Shown one piece after another: positions 10,601 to 21,396 of a stretch of DNA of 64,000 nucleotides (position 1 is its first letter; every line of letters starts with the position of its first letter). The stretch comes from Mesaphorura yosii. Taxonomy: Eukaryota; Arthropoda; Collembola; Poduromorpha; Tullbergiidae. The notes under the pieces were generated by a model. It saw nothing but the letters and a program-made list of their open reading frames with translations, ran no database searches and had not been told where the DNA came from. A program made the translations under genes and the position numbers. The stretch spans positions 278,719 through 342,718 of the forward strand of contig WIXG01000039.1 of the NCBI GenBank assembly GCA_009869945.1. Direction: 5' to 3'.

Positions 10601-13600
10601 GCGTCCTCGCAAGGTTACCGCAGCTCGCAGCTGCGGCGCGCATGCATTCTCCTTGCCGTGTCCTGTCTCTTTGTACTCCCACACTTTAATCTTAAAATAT
10701 GAGTCGGCTTATTTTTGCAAGCCGCATAAATGCAAGATCGTTTCTTTGCCCTTCGCCGTTCGCTTTCGCCCATCGCGTCTCTCTCGTCTCGTGTTTCGTG
10801 TATGAAAAGAACAATCAAATCTGCCCTGCGCCTGGCCTTTTGGAGAAACAGAAATTCGTCACACACCTGCGGGTTGCGACTCAGCGCGGACGAAGGTACC
10901 AGAATTCCAAATCCTCAATAACTCATTGACTGACTTCATTAATTCAAATTTCAAAGACTGAGAGGTGAATAAGAGCTTAAGGCCAACACTTACTCAATCC
11001 TCAGGCAAGCAGCAAGTCGTCAACTCGATGTCGGTCGGTGATGATGGTGAGAGATGAACAGAACTAGCGAGGCGTTGATGAATGAGATTACGGCACAGCA
11101 CAGAATACAAAGTGCTGCGTCTGACGATTGATTATGTCCAACAATGCTAATAATAATGCACGGACCATGGACCTCCACTCCACGCAAGGCACAAGTTATC
11201 TCATTTCTGAGCGAGCTTCAGCACGGCCACAGTTACAGCTGCAAAAAACGACCGACTCCCATGGACGACAGACTCTAATTTTAATTTCTGTAATCAGATT
11301 CAACGTCAAGGCTTGTCTCGTTGATAATCTCCACCGTGATCAACGATCAACGAGCACAGCACTAAACAGAGCACAACCACACTCGTGCGAAGTTAATTCG
11401 CGAATGGCAACGCGTACGAATGCGACTACGCAAGCGAGAAGGAACAAAAAAGGGTAAAGTGGAAATGCAAATAGAAAATACTACAGCTCTACAGCTACTA
11501 TACTCCTTTACTTACTACTTGTCGTACGAACGCGTACGCTGAATACAATATAGTAGTAAAAAAAAAAGAAGTTTGTTCGAAGATGATCATGATCGCAATG
11601 CAGGGCTCTCGCGTTCTCGTAAAGTGGATTTTGTTATTGTGCGCTTTGGGCTTTGTGTCTTCTGTGACGTGATTAGCAAATGCATGTGAATGGAGTTTTG
11701 GAGGCGCTCGTGCTAATAATGCTAATAATTTACTCTTTGCGTCTATTGTAGTAAAAATGCCAAGTCAAGCCAAGCCATGAAATGATGATGATGATCACGA
11801 TAATGTGCTCGTGTGCCTGCTAAATGGTAAGCGAAGGTGAACTCATCGTCTTTAGTAACTCGTAACTCCTTGACTCATAGCATGGCACGCGGGTTCTTTC
11901 TAGAATCTCTTGTTTTCGTCTATTTTGAAATGTTATTTCAGGACATCAAGCAAGCAAAACCCGAGCGAGCGGTGAACGTGAAACAGTGCATAATTTCTGA
12001 CGATGCGTGCGTTGTTGTGATTCCCAGTTTCGAACTCAGAACAACCGTGAACGCGCACACGTGAAAGGAGTCTCTGGCTTGACAAGTAAAAGTCTTTGCT
12101 CTCTGTGAAGACAGACGATGTAAATAAAAACAAATTCTAGGCGTGTACCTTGCCAATAACGAGCACACGAGCATTGTACATTACGCCGTTAAAATAGTGC
12201 TATGAAACGGTGATGATGAAAGAAGAGTGGTGCAATGAGTAACTCAATACAGAATGTTCATCCTGAAAATCGTGATTGTGTACGTGTCTCGTGTGTGCTA
12301 GAAAATCCGAAAATCGGCTCGCTTTTTGTCTCTTCGTTGATGCGAATTCTGGGTCAGGCTGGACGCATGGTTGCAATTTTCTGGTGGCCTGGTTTTGCGG
12401 CCAGAATGCCCGGTGAAAGAAGCGGGGACCTGTGTACATTTTGGTAGCCAATGTTTGTGTTGTATATACGCATAAATTTTCATGGCGTTCAGAGTTTATG
12501 ACGCACACGCCCGAGTTCCATAAATAAAGAACTGGTACAACTTTGCAAAAGTGGGTGTTCCATTCCATTTACGCTAGGCATTGATGCTACGTTCGTATCG
12601 CTTTCGTTTCCTCTTCTCAGCTTGTTCCAGAGAGAAAGGCGATAATAAATTAGGAATCCATTAACGCTCAGCTCAGCTTGGAGATGTAATCAATTACATT
12701 ACCAAGGGGAATGCACGCACTCACGGAAGCTGTGCTTGTGCCATAAATTGAATGGTAATTAGAACAGATTATTATTCCGGGTGCTCGTTAATGGCCCTGG
12801 CCTAGCCTAGCCCTGAATACCGCACGCATTATGCATGCATGCGGTCCAGGCCCACCATGAATCAATCAATCGACTCCACGCATCCTTCCGCCATACTTAT
12901 GCTTACGCGTCCACGCATGCTTTGATAAATGGCACTTCATTATTGTTGTCCGCAGCCCTGCCCTTGCCGCTTGCCCTACTTCGTTTTAATTTATTTGGGG
13001 AGCCCAGGATTGAAACAAGAACTAAAGCCCGTTCTTGTAAAAGAAAATCAACCAGCCACAGCCCGGAAAGCAAAAGCAACAAACGCAAGCGTGCTAGCCT
13101 CACAATCACCAAAAGGACTCAATGAACCGCAGCCGACTGGCAGCAGAACCCAGGCGTACGTATGTGAGACGCGTCCGAAAGACTGCTTTCGTTTAACTAC
13201 TGTTCACTGATTCGGGATTGCGAGGTTTGGGATTGACAGACAACTGCAAACATCTGGAGAAGTCGGTCCAGTTTTCTTGACTCAAACACTTCTAGCACTG
13301 ACACAACTCGACACACTCAAGCCTCACGAACTAATGACACAACAAGAAAACTCTCCATCGGAAGACGTTTCTTTCGGTTTCGCAATCAAGCTATCGGCAT
13401 TAAAGGAAAAAAGACTTTCAAGATCTAAGCACTGAAATCAACTAAACGCAAACACCAAATGCATAATGCTAATCAGAATACGCAAAAACACTACTGACTA
13501 TGACCAACCTTTAGCAATCGATGATGAGTGTGTAGTTAAATTGGTATTTCATGATGACAATCTTGATGTTGAAGATGATTAATTTGAAGCTCCTTTCTCA

Positions 13601-16600
13601 AAGGAAAATCAGGATCAGAGTCAGAGTTGCTGGTACGGGTAGATTAGATGTATTAGTTTAGTTTCACCTTAACCCACAAAAGTCAACCAGAGATTGGCCT
13701 GATTGGCAAATGGCAAAGGCCGGTGCAATTAATCATATCATCCAAGAGGAGACATGTGAAAGAACTGCGTAAACACTTCCACTTGGTTCCTCACTTGACT
13801 TGGCATAAATGGATCAATCCAATAGTATTTGTGTAAGAGGTGTTTACACTTTATTACCACTCAAGTGAGACGTAGGCGCAGACCGGCAAGTCAAGTCGAG
13901 TCAAGTGGTTCGACCTTCAGCAATAACAGCCACAATCTTGAATGGTGATACTTTGCAGGTGATCTTTTGTAAAACTCGAGATTTGAGACACTGGTCCAAT
14001 GTTTTCGGCACCATTCAGAAAGATTCAGACACGTTCAAAACCAAGATTTCCAAAACTTTCTTCGGTATGCTCACACAGTAAGCTCTCACTGAACACTAAA
14101 ACCTGATTTTCTTATTTACGACTTTCGAGTTACGAGTTACGAGGTGTTACACGACCGTTGCTTTACGTTGTTGACTTGATTTGACTTCACTTGAAAGTTG
14201 TAGTTGCAGTGAATAGTGAGTGGTGACTTGACTTGGGCTGGACTCCCTTCCCTTTAATGGCTTGTGGTTTATGGTCCAGACGACTGAAAAGACTGAAGAC
14301 GTGCGCGCTCCCCAAAGGCAGATGCTGGTGCCGTCCGTGAAAGGAATCTCTGTTCTGCTCTGTGTGCTCCTCAGGAATTCACAACTCAAGAGGGTGTAAG
14401 GCCCAAGTCTCAAGACGGGAATGATAATGAAAGATGTTCTTGTGGACAACGCAGTGGCAGTGAAGCATCAGGGCAGGAATAAAAATAACACAACTACGCA
14501 ACGCAACGGATTTAGCCATTTAGCTCAGGGGTCAACATTTTTCTGGACAGACGCGATGGGACAAGATGTGACGCCTTTCCTTTTCCTTTCCGCTGCGTTG
14601 CATCCGGAATCATTTACACAGTACGCATGCTGGTATTTAAAACACCATAATCGTATGGGGTTTCTTGGTTGGAGTTGAAACGACTTTGACTCTGAGACGT
14701 TGACTTCAACCCTTTCCATTCCCATTCCCTTATTTGATTTTCTGCTTGACTTGACATTTTGGGCTGTGCTGCGCCGGAGCTGCAGAGCTGCAAAACGCAA
14801 AACTGGGAAGATGAGAAAAGCCTTGGGCCAAATTTGTCTCGTTTTGTAAACACCAAGAAGGCATTGAGTTCCAGTGCCAAAGACGGGAAAGACGCGACCG
14901 CAGCCTCCTCGCAGCTGCAGACGGAATTCTTTCGATTCGTCTTCATCTTCTCTTCGGTATGATTATGAATCTTTCATCTGGATCAGATGCTTTCCTCATT
15001 CTCGTGCCAGTGCCTGGAGTCTCATTACTTGTACAAGAAGTTAATTTGAATTTCATACCGAATCCAACAATAACAAACACGGTTGAGTCGATGCATTCGT
15101 TTGAGATGAAATATTTAGAGTGCTACGCTACGCACTTCGAGTGGTAGGATAGCATGAGAGAAAGATGAGCATGAGCATCTTCATCCCGCTCTTCGTCATC
15201 GTGCGCCGTCGCCAGGCAATTAATGCCTCTGTTTTTCACTTTCTGGAGTTCAGTTCGCCGAGAAACCCGTACAGAATGAATGCAAATGTGACTGAATGAA
15301 TAGCGGATTGAATTTCCGAAACGCATCTGCATTCTGCATCTTTACGACGAGAGATGAACATAAACGCGAGACGCGTACAGTACACAACACACATTCTTGA
15401 GTCAATCAGTCTTGCCTTGTGCCTAATGGATCCTCAGTTCATTTGCTCCGATGCGCCACGCCAGGCCAGGCTACGCTACGCTGCTCCCCGCGCCACGTCA
15501 TGTCTCGCAGTCGTCGTTGTGATCGTCGTCTTCATGGCTGTGTTGATGTTCTACTTTTAAAATAAACTTCCTTCTTTATTTTTATGACTTGTGCCATGCC
15601 GAGTCGAGCCATGGCTTGGCTGGTTGGCTTGGTTTGGAATTTGGCACCAATTTGTACTGGTACGCTTACGCTTTTGGAATCGAAGACGAAATGATGAGCC
15701 AGCGTAGAGGCGAAGAGGAAGGATGAGTCAAACGTACTGTACTATGCCGTGCCGTGCCACTTCCGACCCACGTTCATACATCATCTTGATTTTCTCTTGT
15801 CTTGTACCCGAGATAGTTGCTGAACACACCCTGCTTGTAAATCTTGAGCTCTGTCCCTGTAAATCGTAAATCTGTCCAATAAAATGTTGCATTAAGATCA
15901 TTTTTACGACTCTTGCACTTAATGAGACGAGAATGCGAGACAGAATTTGTCTAATTAGGCAACTTTGTGGGCTACAAACTTCTGATGTCAGATTTGTCTT
16001 GCATGCCTTCAATGTTTCGATTTCAAACTGCGTACACGCCCCATAAGTTTACGAGCAGGCTCGATGGCGAGTTGCGAGTTGAGAGCGAGGCCAGGTGTAA
16101 ATTCCATCTCAGTTTAAATATTTTACGAGTGATGTATGTAATTTAGTGCCATTGTACTCTGGAATGCGTTGAGGACAATCGGGTCGACATTTTGCATTGC
16201 AAAATGCAAAGGCGTCGGAACTTAGCCCATTAATCAAACGCAGAGAATTCGATCAATTAACCCCTCTAACGAGAGTTTATAGTCCATTTTACGATTACGA
16301 TTCATCAAGGAATTTAAAAGCGACAAATTCCTGACTGCGTGATGGCAATTGCGCATTGTCCAACGGAATTGCCGAGCTGCGACTTCATTCGCTTTGAGAA
16401 TTTGCATGGTGAAATCCGAATTCTCAAGACACGAAAAGTAATGGCGAAAATTAGTTTCTCAACTTTCAAATCATGAATCTATGAATAAATAAAAATGCCT
16501 AACCCTGCCTTCCTTGACGCGTCTAAGGTCTGTTTACGCTGGCACCGATCACTGGACACGATTCTCTGGAAGGCGCGCTTGGGAATTGCGAACACGATAC

Positions 16601-16970
16601 GAGCACGAAAATGTCCACTGTGGCACGGACTGTGTTCCAACTACTATGGCATGCAGATTGTAGAGTTTTCGTGATGGGACTATTTACTTAGTGCGTCGCT
16701 CCAAAATCCTGATACGTGGAATGTGACAAGAATTTTGCAACGCCAACACCAACCCTCAAGAGAATGTCATCGCGGAATTTGGGCTGCTGGCCGTATCAAC
16801 AAAGGCGTGCATCATATTTTGCTTTCAAGACATTTTCTCTTGGGCACAAGACACCATTTCACATCTCTTCAAAATTGTCAAGTACACTAGCTTCTTGTAA
16901 AGGTGATTGGTTTGGCTCACGAGTGATGACTTGTACAACTGATTAGGATTTGTGGAGTATTATTTTAATC
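7668..16970. other. 9.3 kb without recognisable genes
   Basis: Open frames here reach 122 codons (12200-12568, minus) but none has family features or splice-supported partners. The sequence is full of short degenerate direct repeats (CAAGCCAAGCC at 9755 and 10473; TCAAGTCGAGTCAAG near 13890) and short palindromes (10618-10636). It probably holds the missing 5' exon and first intron of the membrane-protein gene at 7 kb, plus upstream sequence of the pickpocket gene. Confidence 0.5.
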
Positions 16971-19591
16971 ATGAAGCACAGTAGTACTGGAAAGAATTTG
17001 TTCAGTGTAAGCAACCTGCTCAACAATGAAAGGGAGAGGCATCGTAACTTCGACCCGGACGTCGCCGGGTGGGGCTGGATTGGCAAGCCATCAATTACGA
17101 GAGAGAAGGCGCTTTTGTGCAACGAAAACTGCTGCTTCGCGAACGAAGTTTGTCAAAACTCCAATCTGCATGGTTAGACTGTCTGACGATATAATGCTGA
17201 TTCTTTAATTCAATCATTCTTTCATTATTTGATCTTCGAGTCGAATTTCTAAATTAATTTCATTCAATCTCTACCACATTCAAACCAAAGCAACCACTTT
17301 TTCAATTGCATGCTAAAACTTCGACAAAAATCTACAGGGCTCAAGTATGTTGGCAAAACTCCTGGACACTACTTTGAGAGAATATTCTTCGGCATCTTCT
17401 TCTTACTCGGGATACTAGCGTCTGTGTACCTGATTCTGGAGGCGGTGAAGAAGTACCGAGACTCCCCGACGTTTGTCGCTTTTCGAGAGAAAGATGTCAA
17501 AATCGAGCACATACCGTTCCCGGCGATTACGATCTGCACTGTCAGCAATGTAAGCAAGAGGAAGGCCTTGCAAATCATCAAGTAAGTTTATCATTAGCTA
17601 ATTAAGTAATTACTAACTGCCGTCGATTCATCTAATCAATAATTTCTGTCTTGGCTTAACAAAAAGTGAGGGCCTGAAAACAAACCAACTGTCCGAGAAG
17701 GCAACAGAAGATCTCGAATTTCTGGATAACATTTGCGAAACCACGACCTCAGGCTTTACATCCAAGTACGTGAGTAACGATAGTTTTATCCAGAATCTTC
17801 TCGATGCCACGTTTCTAGACTTTCGGGCGGAAGGAAGGCTAGACAAAGACTTTTTGACGCAATCACCGTACGAGCTGGAGGAGAAGATCTTTAACAACAC
17901 ACAGTCTTGCGAAGAAATGATAATTTTATGTCTTTGGCAAAATAAGCGGCATGATTGTTCCAAGCTGTTTGTCGAAGTCCTGACAGACTACGGCAAGTGC
18001 TGTACATTCAATATGGCGCCGGTATCCTTACTGTTTCACAATGAAAAGTAAGTCAGTCACACAACAAAATCAAAAGAAATAAAACGTTCGATCGCAGGGT
18101 AGTGAAAACCTTTAAATATTCACAGAATCCATGACAGGATGCCACCTGAATATGTTGACCAATGGAACCAATCCGATTTGAACCTCGAGGCATTGCTAGC
18201 AAGTGAGGCGTCAGCCGAAATAAATGGCCTGCCAAGACGCGTAAAACGGGCCGGACTGTACCATGGACTAAGCTTTTTGTTGAACCCCGACGTTGGCGAC
18301 TATTTTTGCCCAGCTTCAGATTCGTTGGGTTTTCAGGTACGTAGCAAATTAACCAGCCACAGTATCGATTCAAGAACCAACAACCATTAAGTAGAAAACT
18401 TAATTAAAATTCCATTTTGTACAACAGTTGCGTGCGGATGTGCCAGTTGTACTCCCACAAGTTGCCGATTTCGGGTATGTAACAAACCTGCGATATATTC
18501 TTTGCACTTAAATATGCACTGCAACTAATCTTTTAGGGAAGCGATTTCTCTGAGCACTGAAAACTTTGTGAAAGTGACCGCTGATGTGACCACTGCGGAT
18601 GAGGAGATCCGGAGCTTAGATCCAGTTCGTAATTTTGCAACATTTGCGATAGACTGCGCTTTTTCACTTGCATGATTTGATTTTAGAAAGTCCGGAATTG
18701 CTACTTCGCTGGGGAAAAGACTTTGAAGTATTTCACGAAGTACACGCTGCAAAGCTGCCTAGACGAATGCATGTCAACGTTGATGAATGATACTTGCAAA
18801 TGTGTCAAATCTTACATGCCGAGTAAGTAATTGCGGCTAAGACTTAATAAGATGACGTATCCGGTCTAAAAAAAATCTCGTAATAGAGAATGACGACCTA
18901 GAGATCTGTGCCCGTGGAGGGTTGGTCTGTGCGAATGACATACACCAGCAAATAGTAGAACGCAACCTCGCCATCCAGGATTATTGCAGAGATTGCCTTC
19001 CAACATGCACGGATTTCAGCTACGGAATCGAAGTAACATCAAGATACATGCGGAACGACATAAATATTTGGGCCAAAACAGTCGAAGACTTAAGCAAGAA
19101 GTCAGTCTCTTACAAAATTGCTGTACTTATTACTAATATTCACATTCCATTGCAGAAATGACAGCCAATTTTCGATTGTCCACGTGTACTTCGCTGAGGA
19201 CTCAACCTACCCAAAAGTTCGGAGGCGGCTGGTTGGAGTAATTACCGTCATTGCTAATATCGGTGGATTGCTGGGTATTTGCCTGGGATTCAGTATTTTG
19301 TCGGGCGTCGAGCTTGTGTATCTGCTGATTGTACGAGTGTGCGGCAAATCATGCATTGTCACAAAGATGCTGATAAAGAGGAAGCTGAACAACGACTACA
19401 GATTGCGAAACTCGGTAAGTCCGGGCAATGGCTATTCACCTGGCCAACGTAAGATGAAGAGAAATGAATCGAGGAGGATCATCACCACTCAGCCGCTGTC
19501 TAATGGTACCTTCAAACATGTGCTGCCGAATTATTTTCTGGATGAAGTCGCGCCAAGATTTGCGACAGGGAACAATCTAAGATATTATTAA
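16971..19591 (+). CDS. Pickpocket-family DEG/ENaC sodium channel subunit
   Basis: Nine exons: 16971-17172, 17338-17581, 17667-18047, 18126-18336, 18428-18474, 18537-18624, 18687-18822, 18887-19100 and 19156-19591; all phases fit, giving 652 residues. The cytoplasmic N-terminus ends with the gating His-Gly motif NSNLHGLKYV (HG at 67-68). TM1 is GIFFLLGILASVYLILEAV. The large extracellular part has the cysteine-rich block RNCYFAGEKTLKYF, YTLQSCLDEC, CKCVKSYMP and DYCRDCLPTCTDFSYGIEV. TM2 carries the family signature LGFSILSGVELVY, with the selectivity triplet GFS at about 552-554. Pickpocket proteins form amiloride-sensitive trimeric cation channels used in mechanosensation, chemosensation and water sensing. 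RRVKR at 313-317 fits a furin consensus. Start: ATG 16971 lies after an in-frame TAG at 16944. The acceptor of exon 3 has a weak pyrimidine tract. Confidence 0.93.
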
Positions 19592-20471
19592 AATTTAGAT
19601 GTAATATGCTTTGGATTTTAATTAGCGTAGGCGTAGAATTAGAATTAGCAATTTCTTGATTGACAGTTTGGTTCCAGCATCTCTTTAGCACGCACGCACA
19701 GAGTTCATCATTCAGCCTATTTCACGATTTTTAGTAATCAGCACAGCACAGCAGCGTTGATGCTTCAAGCTATTTAGAAGTTACGACACGAGGCATAAGT
19801 GAAATATTTGTTAAGGGCTGTAGGTTACAAAATTTTCTTATTAATAGCAATGATGTACGCAAATGCCATCATATTGTCACTTTTAAAATTTGTTTAAGCA
19901 CTGACTCACAAATGCTATAACGATGCCGTGCATCGTACACTTGGCTTTAGCTGTAGCTTGTTAGTAAAACATGCCGTAAAAAGTATCCAAGGTCGCGCTG
20001 TTTAAAGAGCACAACAATGTGACTGTACCTGTACCTGCTCCTGCACCTGCACTCGACTCTTCTGCGTTCCTCCCTGTGGTACCATGTGCTTAGTGGTTAG
20101 CTTGCAGAGCACGACGAGGACGCAATTATTGCGCACACATTTCTGTTAATGCGTTGAATGTTGAAGTTGAAGCTTGGATTTTGTGATGTAAACATTGCAA
20201 GGAACTAAAGCAAGTTATGTTTTGTCGTTTATAACGTCAATAATTTACTGTACTGCATTGTGAATTGGAAAGTTGTGCTAAATAAAATAAATCGTGTCTG
20301 TCGCTTGTCGTGTCGTGCAGAACCATACTTAAAAAGTCAAATATCACGGTGGAAGACATCCAGTTACTTTCTTCCGTTCTCGTTAAGCAGCAATACAGCG
20401 GAAGAGCCTGGTGCTCGATTCGATTATTGTGTGGATTCAAGTACGTTATTACAGGTAGCTGCCAGTTAAAG
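19592..20471. other. Intergenic: pickpocket 3' UTR and upstream of small membrane protein
   Basis: No coding signal. It holds the pickpocket 3' flank and presumably the promoter and 5' UTR of the gene starting at 20472; the frame of that gene is open upstream to 20310, but with no convincing earlier start. An AATAAA lies at 20281-20286. Confidence 0.4.
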
Positions 20472-20890
20472 ATGGCGACGAAGTCCAATTTCCTTTCTCC
20501 GCATTTCCTACTGCTCTTCGCCATCGCCATAAACGCGGCGTGCACAATCAGCAACGTGTCTGGAGAGAGTTATTATCAGTATCAATCTAACCATTCATAC
20601 AATACGCAGTGGTATAAAGGGTAAGACGCCAAATCTCAACTCCAGGATTATTACACTGAACAAAACTGAATTCACTCATATTGTATATGTTTGCAGATTG
20701 GAGTTTGTTGTTGGCGTAATCTTTGTCATCTTTCTGATGGTGAGCGGCTGTATATTTCTCTGCTACTGTAAACACTGGTGCTGCTTCTACCGACAAGACC
20801 AATTCTATTCGGGTGGTAAGTTCTTTGACAAATTCGACTAATGTATTGCCAAATCGTAATGCATGTTTTTTTCCGACTCCTTTAGTGTAA
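20472..20890 (+). CDS. Small secretory-pathway single-pass membrane protein with Cys-rich juxtamembrane tail
   Basis: Three exons (20472-20620, 20697-20815, 20886-20890) join in phase to encode 90 residues. A signal peptide (HFLLLFAIAINAACTISNVS) is followed by a short extracellular part with Tyr/Asn-rich sequence and likely N-glycosylation sites (NVS, NHS). One transmembrane helix follows (FVVGVIFVIFLMVSGCIFL), then a cytoplasmic tail rich in Cys (CYCKHWCCFYRQ) ending in YSGV. The stop codon falls in a 5-nt last coding exon. The arrangement recalls Shisa-like, CYYR1 or WBP1 small adaptor membrane proteins, but I do not recognise a specific ortholog. Tail cysteines are likely palmitoylation sites. 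An AATAAA at 21264 would give a 3' UTR of about 375 nt that overlaps the neighbourhood of the convergent cullin gene. Confidence 0.6.
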
Positions 20891-21263
20891 ATGAATGCTG
20901 AAAATGTGGATACTGATACTGGGTACCATCACCGGTCGTGTTCAAGACTCTAATAGCTTTATCAACGTTTCGAGTTACTGCAATACGAGTTTAGAAATGT
21001 AAAGAGACTTGGCATTGACATGTAGTCGGCCATACTGCAAACGTACTGTGACTGTACCCCAAACCAAACCGTACCAACGATCTGTAATCAATTCATGACA
21101 TTAATGTATACTAAATGTAACAATAGACAAAGATTTACACTTTAATAGATCCTTTTAAATGCGCATATATATAATTAGACTTAATTGTTATTATTGTGTG
21201 CAATTTAGGTTAGTGTCTTGCATTTTCTTTGCCTTCAACTTCACCTCGTCTCCGTCCACGTGA

Positions 21264-21269
21264 AATAAA
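21264..21269 (+). promoter_or_regulatory. Polyadenylation signal for the small membrane protein
   Basis: First clear + strand AATAAA after the stop at 20890; it lies only 122 nt from the end of the convergent cullin CDS. Confidence 0.35.
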
Positions 21270-21390
21270 TGTCAAAATACGAAAACTCTGCAAACATCAC
21301 GTAATCAGAGATTACTCGTTCTATGATTTACGAATGCGATTGCGATCGCACGGAAAACTTACTTTGAATTTAGAAATGTAGCGTACAGGG

Positions 21391-21396
21391 TTTATT
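21391..21396 (-). promoter_or_regulatory. AATAAA overlapping the cullin stop codon
   Basis: The last codons on the minus strand read CAA TAA A, so a canonical poly(A) signal contains the stop codon itself. A weaker ATTAAA occurs further downstream near 21142, which may be the one actually used. Confidence 0.3.

Noticed and set aside
11128-11457. 109-codon + strand ORF
   Set aside because: No domain, no splice sites, flanked by low-complexity sequence.
12200-12568. 122-codon minus-strand ORF
   Set aside because: No motif, no splice partners, composition as random sequence.
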